A stretch of DNA of 64,000 bases from Kalaharituber pfeilii (taxonomy: Eukaryota; Ascomycota; Pezizomycetes; Pezizales; Pezizaceae): contig WHUZ01000018.1 in the NCBI GenBank assembly GCA_015179045.1, positions 124,001 through 188,000 on the forward strand, in the 5' to 3' direction. The notes beneath the pieces are model-generated. The model saw only the letters and a program-made list of their open reading frames with translations. It was not told where the DNA came from and made no database searches. Position numbers and translations under genes: made by a program. This document shows, piece by piece, positions 24,312 to 35,774 of this stretch. How positions within the stretch are numbered: position 1 is the first letter of the stretch; the number at the start of each line of letters is the position of its first letter.

Positions 24312-25796
24312 ATGCAAACTGCTCACATGTCCTCCCTCTCAAACTCTGCAGCGGCATCCTCCACTTCGCTGTCTTCGATGGAGCCCGATGCGGAACCGTA
24401 CCCTTCCCCATTGGAGAGTCTTGCCGCCTCTATTGCTATGGCCACTAAAACCATCTCGCAGTTTCTCAGGGAGCAAGGTTATCCCCAGCCTTCGTTCGCA
24501 CGGGATGCGCCCGCCTCCCCGCTTCCACAGGGTGCGCCGGAGGAGATAGTTAAGGCCCGATCCGAGTTGATGGATGCGGCTATGAAGTTATTTCATTTGG
24601 CGTCAGGGCCCAAGGAGTTTTTGGCCAATATCCCGTCCCACTTGGGGGTAAGTTTCTCTTGTGTTTGAGCTTAAATGTGCAACTGTGCTAACCGTGGTGT
24701 TTGTTAGTACCAACAACAAGCCTGTCTCCGCTGGCTTTGTCACTTTGACATCTTCTCACTTGTACCTCTTGATGGGACGATTAGCTATGTTGACCTTGCG
24801 GCCCTTGCGGGAGTCCCTGAAACTCACCTAATCCGCATTGCTCGTATGGCCATGACATCCCATATCTTCTGCGAGCCCTCCGAGGGCGAGATCGCCCACA
24901 CATCCACCTCTGCACATATTGCTGCCGACCCCGACTTCCTCGACTGGGCCTTCTTCACATGCGAGATGTCCGTTCCGACGGCTTCCACTCTTGTCGAAGC
25001 TACCGAGAAGTGGGGCGAAAGCCGCATCAAAAATGAGACGGCCTTCAACGTTGCGTTTGGGACGCAGATGCCGTTCTTTGAGTACATGGCTGAGCAGCAG
25101 CGGCTTGGCAGCGACGTGAGCCGGCGGTTTGCCGGGTACATGCGGTGTGTCACCAAGGCGGAGGGAACAGACGTGAGGCACTTGATTGCCGGTTTCGACT
25201 GGAAGTCCCTTCCAGTGGGCGCGAAGATTGTGGACGTGGGAGGCTCCATGGGCCATGCGAGTATCGCAGTAGCGGCCACGCACAAGGACCGCAAGTTCCA
25301 AATCGTCGTCCAAGACCAGCCAAGCGTGGTTGCGCATGCGAGAAAGGAAAGACAGCTTCCGAAAGGCTTCACGGGCCGAGTGGAGTTTGTGGAGCACGAC
25401 TTCTTCCGCGAGCAGAGAGTGCGTGACGGTGATGTATATCTGCTTAGAATGATTCTGCATGATTGGCCGGAAAAGGAGGCCGTGGCTATACTTGAGCAGT
25501 TGGTTCCTGTACTTAAAGGACGGAAGGGGGCGAAGGTTATTGTGATGGACTCGGTGTTACCGGGGAGGTCTGTTGCGTTGGGGGAAAAGACGGTGGAAGA
25601 GGAGGGAGAGAGAGCGTATTTGTGGGAGGAAAAGTTGCTGAGGAATAGGGATTTGACGATGATGCAGGTGTTTAATAGTTGTGAGCGGACAAGGGGGGAT
25701 TGGGAGGCGTTGCTTGGGAAGGCGGGAATGAGGATTGTGAGGGCCGTGAGGCCGGTGGGGAGTGTGATGACAATTATAGAGGTGGGGTTGGCATAG
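24312..25796 (+). CDS. S-adenosylmethionine-dependent O-methyltransferase (COMT-type)
   Basis: 474 aa, two exons (24312-24647 and 24708-25796) around a 60-nt GTAAGT...TTAG intron that keeps frame. The first about 110 residues are a Ser/Ala-rich lead followed by a helical segment; a winged-helix dimerisation region follows. SAM-binding motif I is VDVGGSMGHAS, and the catalytic His sits in the LHDWP motif, followed by a GRKGAKVIVMDSVLP strand. Start at 24312 (MQTAH) is the first ATG after an upstream leader; 24327 is a possible alternative. Such enzymes methylate phenol groups of aromatic polyketides. It is the outermost member of the cluster on this side. The last 250 nt are strongly G-rich on the coding strand. 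Confidence 0.95.
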
Positions 25797-27040
25797 TGGA
25801 ATAGGCATTTTTATAGCTTGTGGAGTCGGGAAGTGGTGTATTGCTACTCTATTGATTGCTGTTTTGGTGGTTTTGGGCAGATGTTAATAAATAGTAAGAT
25901 ATTTGCAGGAGCTTGGGGGAAACGGAAAAGACGGTGGGTGGAGGATGTGGTGCAGGGAACAAAAAATATAGAAGAAAAAAAAAGTGAAAATGAAAATACA
26001 AGACTGGAGAGGTTGGGGAATGCGGAGTGAGGTGTTCAGCTTGTATTGTCTTTGCTTTCTTTTAATTTCTTCTCGTCACTTTCTCCTTTGTGTTTTTGGT
26101 TTTGATTTTTGATTTTTTGTTCATGTAGCTCTGGATATACTGACCCTTTGTGGCTTGTGTGCTGGGAAAGTGGAGGTTTAGTTGAATTTTTCGAAACTCT
26201 TCGTAGTTTATCTTCAACAGGTGTTTCTCGTTCCTCACACTGAGATTTAATCATTTAACTACGCTCGGCTCTCTCATTAAAACACGGAGCACGTGACCAG
26301 AGAAACTGGACCCGAGATCAGTCGGCGAAAGATTTGGTATTGGGTATTAGGTACGTACTACGTTACGTAGCTCTCTCGGATGTTTAGCTACTGTACTGTA
26401 TTTTTCAAATGCATGCATTGCCAACGACAGACATAAACAGATACCGATAAATATAAACACTGAAGTACTCAATGGCTCAAAGTGTAAATATGAATCTGTA
26501 AGATGTTCCTGACGCAGCATCGTAACGGGGCTCTTGGCATGAGGCTAATACCAGGATGGTAACCAGAAAGGTACCTTCCCCCCTTCCCCCGTATGGATAA
26601 CGACGTACACACCGCTTCCGCTGGAGAGGTATTTGAGCCTCAGCAGGCTTAGAGTCTGGGCACGAGAACAACCCCCCGCTATGGGGAAGCTGAAAGGGGA
26701 TTTCGTGTTGTCAACTCTGGGCTGGCGTACAGGATGGGGGCTTCGTTGAGAAATTCTTGTTTGATTAATCTTTCGAGGGTGTTTCATTATTTGAATCCTT
26801 TGGCATAGATTCTGCTTTGCGATTCAGGTGAGGTTTTTCTCATGCTTCGTTTGTCGATATGTCGATTTCGAAATAGCATGTTTTTTGTTCCGTAATCGAT
26901 GGAAAAACGTGAATACCAGTGTCTTGTGTATGCATTCCGCCCAGTCCCGAGGATACTTTCTGTCCTCTTACACCGCTCGCTCGCTCATCTCTTTATCTGA
27001 GCCGATATCAAAGATATTCACATGCAACTATACCCAAATG

Positions 27041-27117
27041 ACTTTCTTTTTTTTTTTTTTTTTTTTTTTTTGGGGGGGGGGATCACATAACCCCGCATAC
27101 AGGCTAACGCAGGGAAA
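27041..27117 (-). mobile_element. Hairpin-poly(A) insertion, family B (degraded)
   Basis: Read on the minus strand: CCCTGCGTTAGCCTGTATGC then GGGGTTATGTGATC, a C-run and poly(A). It matches the family B consensus (CCCTGC...GCGGGG, then TNACGTGAT). No clear target duplication. Confidence 0.65.
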
Positions 27118-28023
27118 AGTGATAATAAGTAAGAAGGCCAAGGTACATGTACCGCAGACCTAAATTATGTGACGACATTGAAAAACGTAGGCGTCTACAG
27201 TACAGAACAGGATTACAACAAGTCTTTCGTAGGATTTTTTTAAATCAATTGCGACACATCGCCATATATCACATAGAGCCCATCTAGAACCGCTAGCGAA
27301 AAAATAGCAACTCCTGATCAAGTGTAACGAACACGCTACTCGTTACTTACCATCAGTGATCTGGACTTCCTAGTAAACCCCCTATGCATATCCTCCAAAC
27401 TTCCCTTACTGTAAATAGCATCCTTCAAGTAATCAAAAATATCTCCGAGTGTAGATGTATGGGTACAGAAAGTGCTAATGTACACTGCGTAGTATGCATT
27501 CCGGTGAGATGGAGGAGGGGTATTCTATTTGATGGTGGGATTATATATATATAATTGTGCGTGCGGGAGATGTAGTTTTCATGTTTTTGTTTTCCCTTGT
27601 AACTAGATTCAGAGTTAGCGTACTTAATTTAGCCCATATTCACTGCATTGTACATACCAGCGCTATGTTCTGTGAGGTATTGGTGTCCGGGAATTGCCAA
27701 CGTTGCCCAGATTGGGATAGTAGGAGCTAGGTATGAGACTACCTCAACATATCTTGCGTCCACTTTTTTTCTGAATTTTCTATTTTTTTTATTATCTATT
27801 CATTTATTAAATTTTCCTGTTGGGGTCCTTAAGTATACTATTACAGTACGTAATGGTTTCGATATTTTTGGGCGCATAGACAGACTACAACCCAGTATGT
27901 TAGTTTAAACTACAGTGGAGATTCATTGACAGCGACTCACATGATAAAACAAGCGTTAAATTTGGTTAAGACAAAATGTAAAATGTGATGCATAGCTAGT
28001 TCGGTTTTAGTGCAAAAGGAAAA

Positions 28024-28057
28024 AGGGGGCAGGGGCAGGGGGCAGGGGCAGGGGGTA
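28024..28057 (+). other. Potential G-quadruplex tract
   Basis: Four or more runs of 4-6 G separated by single CA dinucleotides (GGGGGCAGGGGCAGGGGGCA and onward). This meets the usual sequence rule for a G-quadruplex. It lies about 160 bp beyond the 3' end of the 28220-30208 gene. Function unknown. Confidence 0.55.
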
Positions 28058-28219
28058 AAAAAGCAATGGCAACGTAAACCACACAAGATGGAGTATCGAA
28101 ATCAATGCCACAACCTCCGCCCGTTCATATCCCCCATGTACATTCAAAACAAATCTCAACTGCATTCAACATAAACAGCAACGTTCCTATGTTCTATCCC
28201 TACTCCAACACAGTCAACT

Positions 28220-30208
28220 CTATTTCCTTTTCCTCACGCTGTCCTTCGTCTCAAGAGGCCAGGTAGGGGTCGGGAACCCGCCCTCTCCTCCATCAACCCC
28301 GTCCACGACCACCTCCACCTCCACCCCAAACAGCCCCTCCCCGCCGTCCCCGACATGCCCTCCCCATGCGGCATTCGATCTCAACTCAATGACATGCCTG
28401 GAAACCTCCAGTACCATCTTCGCCACCTGCTCCTTATTATGCGTCCCTGTGTAGTCCCAGTACATGGCGTCGGGCGTCCGAGTCACCAGGACCTGCAAAT
28501 CCCAATACTCCCCACCAGGTTCACAGTACAAGAACTGCCCGCAGGAGCGAGTTATCGGATGGGATGGAAGCGGCGTGCAGACCCACTTGCGTAACAAATA
28601 GTTGGTGTGGGCCCATAGATGCAGGTTGAACGTTACCTTCCATTGCTTGAATGGGATGTTGCCCATTTGAAATTGGTCCGCGGGCGTGAGGTCGGCGCTG
28701 TCCATCTCTGGCGAATATCGATCTGCACTTCCTGCTATCCAGTCTTCAATTTCCATGAAGTTTATGCCATCTTCGTTGGAATTGGGAAGAGAATTCTCAG
28801 GCGCGTTCCGCAAAGCAGCCGCAGAACGGGAAGGCCTTCTCACGGCAGCTGGAACAACCTCCGCTAAGAGTTCCCCCAACAAATCATCGACCGTCCCTTC
28901 CGCCAGCACCGGCGCTGGCACCCCAACCCCACGATTACTAGGATCCTCAAGCTCTCCCTTTCCGACCACAGCGTTCATGGTATATACTACGTCCTCATGA
29001 TCCTTTGTGCGGCCATCGTAGCGTGGAGGTATATAGAGTCGCATCACAAGGGTGATCAAAGGGAGTGGGAGGTGGGCTCGGCTTCCACGGACCAGTTTCC
29101 GCGCGGATGTTCGTCCATAAGGTGAGCCAGGGGAAAAACGAGCAGGCGGCTTAGGCTCCGTTACCGCGCACTGTGGACGCTTGGAAATGCTTGGGGTGGC
29201 TGGTTGCAGCGCTGGACGGAGAGCAGGGGGAGCCGTCGTTGGAGGGTCGATGCTACGGCTGATGTTCGGAGTTCTTGACTCTAGTTTTGCGGCTAAACGG
29301 ACGAGGTTTGCAATTCGGGGAGCTACAGGATAGGTGACTGGTGATCTGCGACGACACACAGAGGTGCGTAAGCGGGGACGCTTGAAAGGAGGAGAGCTAG
29401 TAGGAGGAGGGTAGGCTAGTCGTTTTGGGTGCCCGTGTAGACTAGCCTGGTTATTGCGCGCTGCTCCAGATTGAGCTTGGGTGAGGCCTGATTTTTCCTC
29501 ACTTCTCGCATCGCTCGCAAGAATCAGCTTGGGAAAAACTGGTGGGCTCAACTCAGCCCTTGACTTGGACTGGCCTGGCTCGTGACTAGGGCTTGAATGG
29601 TGCGACTGCTCCAGCTGGACTGTCGCATCTCGTTTGGGTGGTGTGAAGGCAGCTGGCGGGTAGGGAACTCTATCAGTTGGGTTACGGGTGTCTGACGGCA
29701 TCAACATGGATTTGCGTGGTGAACTGGCAATGGAGCTGGGATTGTTGCTGCTACCCGTAGGCTTAGCACCCTTAGGCCCAGCACCCTTGGTCTCAGGATT
29801 CTTCAAGTACATTGAAAGAGACTCATGTTCCTCCAGTGTTGACTGGTCTTTAGGGACTGACGGGCGGAAAGGCTGGGCTAAACCGTTGGATGAAATGAAG
29901 AGTTAGCATTGCGAAGAGAATGGTGAGCAACAAGTCTCAAGGACGAAGACGGGGTCTGTACAAAAGATGTCGAGGCTGGACCCAAAATCTTCTGACATCT
30001 TACTGACTTTCTCCATACTTTCGTTGACTCTTCCGATCTCAGTACCTTCTAGTTGACTGATATCGTGGTCTTTTTTAATATCTTCCTGGTCCACAGCGTC
30101 CTCTGTGGGTGGAGGGTGTGAGTGCGTGTGACTGTTCTTCTGTGCCCTCATTGTTCCGAAAATTGCTACTTTCGATGGGTCAACTCCCTCACGACTAAGC
30201 GACTGCAT
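28220..30208 (-). CDS. Hypothetical Ser/Pro-rich protein
   Basis: Not recognised. The best model has two exons, 30208-29962 and 29877-28220, joined by an 84-nt intron (GTACAG...CTAAC...TTTAG) that keeps frame, giving 634 aa. The N-terminal 370 residues are disordered and rich in Ser, Pro and Arg, with many SP/TP sites. Around residues 370-600 is a folded-looking region with acidic ADL/VEE patches and Trp-rich segments (IEDWIAGSADRYSP, FKQWKVTFNLHLW, YWDLQVLVTRTPDAMYWDY). The C-terminus ends with a basic VRKRK. No signal peptide or membrane segment. The first exon may be longer upstream, as the frame stays open to 30253 without an ATG. It lies outside the likely cluster border. Confidence 0.6.
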
Positions 30209-30870
30209 CACTATGCTAGGCACGTTTTTGAGCCCAGTCTCTGTTTGTCTCACTAGGCTGTACTACGAAGTTGCCGAGAGTCCGAGCTGGATGGTGATGG
30301 AGGAACAGAGGCCTTCTATCGTGAAGAGAGACAGGAGGAGAGTAGCGGTTAGTGCTGAAGGTGGTGCAGAGTCAAATGATTGAAGATGCTCCTGGAAGCT
30401 GTGATGCCCGAATAGGAAACCATACAAGCGGCAAGCCCTGTCACGTGGCTGGCTAGTAATGTACCCTGGTGCGGGGGAGATTAGATGCGATAAGATATCT
30501 TGCCAATGAGATATCGGCGGAATCACATATCAGATTCGCATTGCAATTTCGCAAAAAAGAGCCGAAGAGGAAAACCATTTAATCTGAGCACTTCGACGTA
30601 CGTAATCCTGATTACATTTTTTTTTAATTTACAATGATTTGCTTCAGTGAACTGTGAATCGAGTCAGGCGTAAAAAGAAAGAAAGGAAGAAAAACAGAAG
30701 GACAGGGGAGAGATCCGTTGCGAACCTAGGCGACCTTACGTCAAGACTTCGAAGCACACTGGAATCGATCCATACAGAAGGATAACCCGGTCAGGACAGG
30801 TAACCACAACATACATCCGCGCGCGCATAGATGGCTCCAACTTCTTTGCCAAACACCACCTATCCTACCG
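30209..30870. other. Intergenic region
   Basis: Upstream of the hypothetical gene; no feature recognised apart from a short T-run near 30618. Confidence 0.4.
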
Positions 30871-31057
30871 GCGCATTTTTACCCTGATTCAAGCTCAGGC
30901 ACTGAAAAAGCTGGGATGGTATACTTCGGATACGCACTCCATTTTAGATATATCCCCTGCATAAACATCGCCGCAATAATTTCGATACAAAACATCAAGT
31001 CAACCAATGCGACAAAGGATATAGAGGCTCTTGATCCACACCCAAATATAGAAAATA

Positions 31058-31829
31058 GATTCTGAAGCTGCTGTCATGGCGATTCAGAAGGCAGGCAGGG
31101 AGGGAAAGGGAAAGACGGAGGATGTGAGAAGGGTGGTGAATGCAGTGGCGAGGAGAAAGAAGAAGGGGGGGGATGCGAAACTGTTGTGGGTAAAAGCTCA
31201 TATCGGAATCGCAGGCAACGAGAAGGCGGATGGGTGGGCAAAGAAGGGGACGGGGATGCAGGGTAAGGAGGTGGCCACTGGAAGTGGAGTGCGCCAGAGG
31301 GTGAAAGCGTGGAGGAAGGAGAGGAGAGAAGTGGAGGGCTTTGGAAAGGGGAAGGTTATGGAGTGGAATAGGACAGCGGTGTCCAACTTCACTGCCATGC
31401 GCCTGGAGAGAGGAAGGTGCGGGGTGTGGTTGAAGAGGATGGGAGTGGCGGAATCGGACAAGTGCAGCTGCGGGGAGGCCCAGACGGGGGCACACCTAGC
31501 CTTCCAGTGCAGTCAGCAGAGGTTTCGCCCAGAAGGCTTTAGAGAATGGGGGGATATGGGGAAGAACTGGAAAAGGACAGCAGAGAATGGGGAGGAGTGG
31601 GATGAGTTGGAAAGGTTCTTCTCCGGGATCAGGTTCTAGGGCGCCGTGCGGTTTGCCGTCGGGGAAGTTTGCTTGCCGGGGTGCGAAAGTGTGGAGAAGA
31701 GGGGAGGGGGGAGAGGGGGGTTTGTTAAGCCTGTCTCCGGGCTTCGAGGGCTTGCCCAGGGACCCTGCCATGGCCACGTGCTACAAGCGGGGTTATGTGA
31801 TTTGAAAAAAAAAAAAAAAAAAAAAAAAA
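31058..31829 (+). mobile_element. 5'-truncated LINE: RNase H, zinc-knuckle tail, 3' UTR, poly(A)
   Basis: Insertion bounded by a 12-bp target duplication ATATAGAAAATA (31046-31057 and 31830-31841). It starts inside the RNase H domain (DSEAAVMAIQKAG), continues through LLWVKAHIGIAGNEKADGWA and a C-terminal CSCG...H...C cluster, and stops at 31639. A 3' UTR of about 125 nt ends in a hairpin CCCTGCCATGGCCACGTGCT, GCGGGGTTATGTGATTTG and a poly(A). The RNase H plus Cys/His tail is typical of Tad/I-group fungal LINE ORF2. The 3' hairpin defines family B of the short insertions in this window. Confidence 0.92.
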
Positions 31830-32027
31830 ATATAGAAAATAAGGCCTAAGCAGCTCTGGTGCATTGAAACCACGAGAGGTTATAAGACAGTAGCATAACT
31901 CCCTGTTGACAAGCACAAATCTAAGCCTGATTGCCGTCAAAGAGCCTGGCCCAACGGTTACGTCCGTAATACGTTCAATTGTTATCAGGGTAAAGGTTGG
32001 CAAATGGTTTGCGGCAGTTGGAAATGT

Positions 32028-32077
32028 CATCTCGTCATAGGCCATAGGGCAACATACGAGTAATGTTAAAAAAAAAC
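32028..32077 (+). mobile_element. Hairpin-poly(A) insertion, family A, 11-bp target duplication
   Basis: CTCGTCATAGGCCATAGGGC, CATACGAGTAATGTT and an A-run. Flanked by GTTGGAAATGT (32017-32027 and 32078-32088). It sits within the decayed gene copy. Confidence 0.88.
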
Positions 32078-32806
32078 GTTGGAAATGTGAATTAAAAATT
32101 TCCATTCATATAGGTCCAGTGCACAATGTCAAGCACACGAATCTAACTGGAGTATCGATGAAGAAGAAACGAGAGTGTACGTACCCACTAAAACCGTGGG
32201 TTGTTTCTGATTATATCCACATTTATGTCACGAGTAGAGATTGCGCGGCTTTGCATATGATGCATGCACGGCTTGTTTCGTTAACATTTCGCTCCGTGAG
32301 ATCATTTAGTAGGCTTGTGTAACCACTGGGTCTCCGTTTAGCGTTATTTATAGAAATAAACTAGCTTATAACTAAAGCCTCAATCATTGAATCTGAGCCG
32401 GGACTCCGCTGACGCAATATCCTGAGCCGAAACAAACCATCTCCATTCACAGTTAGCTGCAGTGCACATGCAAAGATATGACATGAGAGTGGTTGGGAAA
32501 GAAGAATACGGAATGCAAATAGGGTCTAGGGAAAAGTGCACAAGGCATGAACTAAGCGGTCCCTTGACCATATTGAGCCCTGATCGTTGCACTAGCCCCC
32601 GTATGCTTCAAGCTGCCCTAGTTAACTGCATTGTGCAACTCCTACGTATGGTTACATCGTGCCGCCTTTTTGCGAGCGCCAAGTATTGGTAATCTGGTTG
32701 CAATTATTGGTTGCCCACCGCATGAAAGTGCATCACACATACAAACCAGGTGCATAGATGGGCTGCGTGACTGCAGCCACTTTTTACCCTTTGGCATGCT
32801 GGAATT

Positions 32807-32872
32807 GCCCTGCCATGGCGAACAGCTGCAAGCGGGGTCACGTGATATAAAAAAAAATAAAAAATAAAAAGG
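32807..32872 (+). mobile_element. Hairpin-poly(A) insertion, family B
   Basis: CCCTGCCATGGCGAACAGCT then GCAAGCGGGGTCACGTGATA and an A-rich tail. Flanked by GCTGGAATT (32798-32806 and 32873-32881). Confidence 0.88.
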
Positions 32873-33273
32873 GCTGGAATTATCCTGGGGACGAGGCTAG
32901 GAATTATCGTGTCTCCCCAGTTGATGGCCAAAAATTGACTGTCCCGATCGGCAAAGGCGGGGTCACGTACCCAGCTTGGAAAGTATGCAGCGCGGAAGAT
33001 TATTTGCAATAAAACTTTGTCAAGAGATACGAACATCAGATACAATAAGATGAGAGATAATCCTTGGATAAAGATTTCTTCGTTATATACTTGTATATAG
33101 CAATCATGTGCAAAAGAGATGCTTCCACCGACAAAATAATATAATATGTGTTTCCAGATTTTCTCTTATATACACATGACTCTACCATTTTTATCATTAT
33201 TGTTCAAGTACTTGCATATCTTAGATTTTCCCTACCTAAGCGAGGCGTCCTAATATAATTTCGTCGACGTCGG

Positions 33274-33323
33274 TTTTTTATATATATCATTTACTCGTAT
33301 GGTGCCCTATGGGCTACGGCGAG
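33274..33323 (-). mobile_element. Hairpin-poly(A) insertion, family A, minus orientation
   Basis: On the minus strand: CTCGCCGTAGCCCATAGGGC, CCATACGAGTAAATGATATA, then a short A-run. No clear target duplication. Confidence 0.7.
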
Positions 33324-33369
33324 ATCAACTACAAAGGAGATAAGAAATGAGAATAGAATCAGAAAGAAA

Positions 33370-33397
33370 GAGTAATGATATTAAAAAAAAAAAAAAG
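33370..33397 (+). mobile_element. Micro-insertion: last ~13 nt of family A plus poly(A)
   Basis: Only GAGTAATGATATT and 14 A, flanked by a 12-bp target duplication ATCAGAAAGAAA (33358-33369 and 33398-33409). It is a retrotransposition product truncated almost to its tail. Confidence 0.85.
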
Positions 33398-34161
33398 ATC
33401 AGAAAGAAATCTATCCACCTCATCAACTCCACCAGGGGGTCCCCTTCCCCTTCTCTTGCCGCCGGGGACCAGTTTATCGCCTCCAGCCCGCCTGGCCACC
33501 TCCTCCTCCATATCCCGCACCTGTCCTAGATATGTGTTGCCGTCTCCGCCGTCTCCTGCTCCTCCCCGCACCATCTACATTCCGGGCTGTCTGCCTTGTC
33601 CACCTGGTGCCTCCATGCCCTCAGGCCTTTCCTCTCAGAGCTTAGTAGGGTGAATTCAGTCAGCCGTTGCCTCCTCGATGTACACTACCGGGTTGGGTAT
33701 GAGAGGAACAAAACAAAATACATATAGAAGGAGAGAAATGAGACAAAAGACAGAGATACATGACCGATCACGTTCCTTAGGGATAGATATAAAGTGCGAG
33801 ACTCTGTGAGAAAGATAAAGCCGAAAGAATCCTAGCCCACACGACATATCAGGTGCAGGCTTTGGAGAGCACTGAAGTCAAAGTACAATCTTTTGGAAAA
33901 CGATCGCTATGAAGAAGGAAGGTTGACCCTCGTTAGAAAGGTAATCATACGTCCACCCATGTATCCATCACAGCTTCCAGCTCCACAGTCCCTGTCAAAG
34001 TCCACACTGGCACCTTTTGACCCTGGATTGACCTCAGACATTGCCAGAGCTAGGATAATGCGCCTTGGATATGCACTCCATTTTACATCCATTACATCCC
34101 CACCACCTCATCTCCTCCTCCATAAACTCTTTTTTGCAGCTCACGCATGTTGAGCTACAGT

Positions 34162-35774
34162 TCACCTGGTGTCGACGCTGTTGCATCTCTTCCTCCTCAC
34201 AAAAACGGCAAATCCGAACCACTCCATACTTGTGTAAATGTGGGCTGATCTCGTCAAGGCCCTCCGCTTTAGGGGAGTGGGTGTCATCATGCAGGATGTA
34301 CAGTTGCGGGGGCAGCTGCATGTGGGCGGTAACCCAGAATCGGTAAGATTGCCCGGGGAGCTGAGGTCTTCGAGGACGACATAGCATAGCTTCTTGCGGA
34401 AGCAGGAAGTGCAATAGGGCTCGCAACAGTGGGGATGCGTGTAATTACCGGTGAAGGCAGCACGCCTGGTGCAATCCTAACAGTATAAAACCGAGTTAGC
34501 CACTCAGCTGATGCTCAAGATTGATCATTCGCGTCCCCAAGTAGTTCAGCAGACTGGAAATAGAGCTTCCACAGAACGCACCTCACATATTTTTAAGTCA
34601 CAGCACCAGCAGCGGTTGTCGGTAGCAGGTTGTCCTTCCAATCCTGCCTGAGTTGTGTTCACAGATCCATCATTTTCATTTCCATCCCGCAATTGACATA
34701 CCACTTGTTGCACCACCTGGGGTCCCAGTGAACAGGCCAGTGCATACCTTACTCCCCGAGATACAAGCATCAAACTTTTCAAATCAGCATAGTGAAATTC
34801 TTTCACTATTTCTTTGGAAATATGCGGGATGCCCACTACCAGTGTAAGGTATGCTTCAGCCTTGGTTAACATTATGCTGCTAACGTCCTCCTCTTTCTTC
34901 TGCACGTTTGGTGTTTCATCATTCAGAGCTGATGAATGCTGTTTGTCTGTCCTGATTGCTATATTCCCTGTATATACTTTACTAGCAGCCACATAGGCAC
35001 GTTCCCACCTCAACCGTTGTCGAATTCGCCTCCTGCAACGTACCCACGCTTTCACATATGGTTTTGCAGCCGCGTGGAAAAACATCAGTGACATAACCAA
35101 ATAGAAAAACCTACAATGACCACCCAGGATGCTGTTAACAATTGCAAGCATCATGTAAAGCCACAGCTGAGAGCTCTGCAGAAAAACGTGAACTCAGACT
35201 TACCCCAAAGCGAGCCCCGTTATCCAAACAGATACCAGATTATTACATACCGCGACGACATCATGTTCACTGAATAGTTTTGAAGTGCCGGACTCCAGTT
35301 GCCGCAAGTAGGAATACCTATCCCAGCTTTCCATGCTGACAACTGTATCGACACCTTCACACTGTAGGATTCCATCTGCTATAGGAATATATTGTCCTTG
35401 CATAGATGACACAGCGACGAATCCGATACCAAATATCAAGTCAACCAATGCGACAATGGACGTAGGGATTCTTAGTCCGCTCCAGAGTATAGAAAAGAAG
35501 TCCCAGGAGAGTGATAACCAGCTCTGATTAAAACGTAATAACGCGATTAGAAACATCAGGAGAGAAGAAAGTCGTGTAGTTCTCCACTCACAAGGACAAA
35601 TCTAATTCTGATTGACGTAAAGGGGACATTATTCTCATTAGCGTATCCTTTGGTTATAATGGTGTAGTAATCTGAAAGATAGTATTTGCCGAGGGCTATA
35701 GATGTCAAGATGATACAACAAACGGAGTTCAGTATGTGAAAAGAAACAAGAAATCCGCGAGTATTCGGATCCAT
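34162..35774 (-). CDS. Multi-spanning membrane protein with Cys-rich C-terminus (unknown function)
   Basis: Not recognised. Four-exon model: 35774-35592, 35523-35251, 35175-34582, 34476-34162 (454 aa); introns of 68, 75 and 105 nt are GT-AG and keep frame. It has hydrophobic stretches near the N-terminus (GFLVSFHILNSVCCIILT), in exon B (IVALVDLIFGIGFVAVSS) and in exon C (LAIVNSILGG and FFYLVMSLMFF), then a basic loop (RCRRRIRQRLRWER). The C-terminal 110 residues are Cys-rich (CWCCDLKICEDC, HCCEPYCTSC, CSCPRNCTSC), suggesting zinc binding, possibly RING-like. A helical FHYADLKSLMLVSRGVRYAL segment before it is vaguely F-box-like. A decayed copy lies about 2 kb away in the same orientation, so the locus was duplicated in tandem. 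The last exon is the least certain. Confidence 0.65.

Larger units (their letters stand above)
25797..28219. other. Gene-free region after the cluster
   Basis: No recognised gene. It contains one family B hairpin-poly(A) insertion (about 27041-27117, minus orientation) and a G-run cluster (28024-28057). The remaining short open frames show no family features. Confidence 0.5.
30880..32460 (-). pseudogene. Decayed copy of the membrane/Cys-rich gene at 34162-35774, split by a LINE
   Basis: Segments match the intact gene and its promoter in the same order and orientation: GCACTCCATTTTA near 30939 matches 34073; AGTCAACCAATGCGACAA near 30998 matches 35438; 31842-31990 matches the exon A/B junction (RIRFVLV reading RLRFVLVNREL); 32119-32460 matches the promoter at 35940-36290. 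Most of exon B and all of exons C and D are deleted. A 5'-truncated LINE (31058-31829) and a hairpin-poly(A) insertion (32028-32077) interrupt what remains. It cannot encode a product. Confidence 0.75.
32461..34161. other. Gene-free region with retroposed fragments
   Basis: Between the decayed copy and the intact membrane gene. It holds one family B and two family A insertions. A minus-strand open frame at about 33405-33574 (QVRDMEEEVARRAGG) could be a retroelement fragment but I cannot place it. Confidence 0.5.

Noticed and set aside
30263..30526. Minus-strand 87-codon frame as an extra first exon of the 28220-30208 gene
   Set aside because: No convincing splice donor leading into the next exon in frame.
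35174..35203. A 30-nt intron in the membrane gene
   Set aside because: Frame would also fit, but 30 nt is too short for splicing; the 75-nt intron 35250-35176 fits better.
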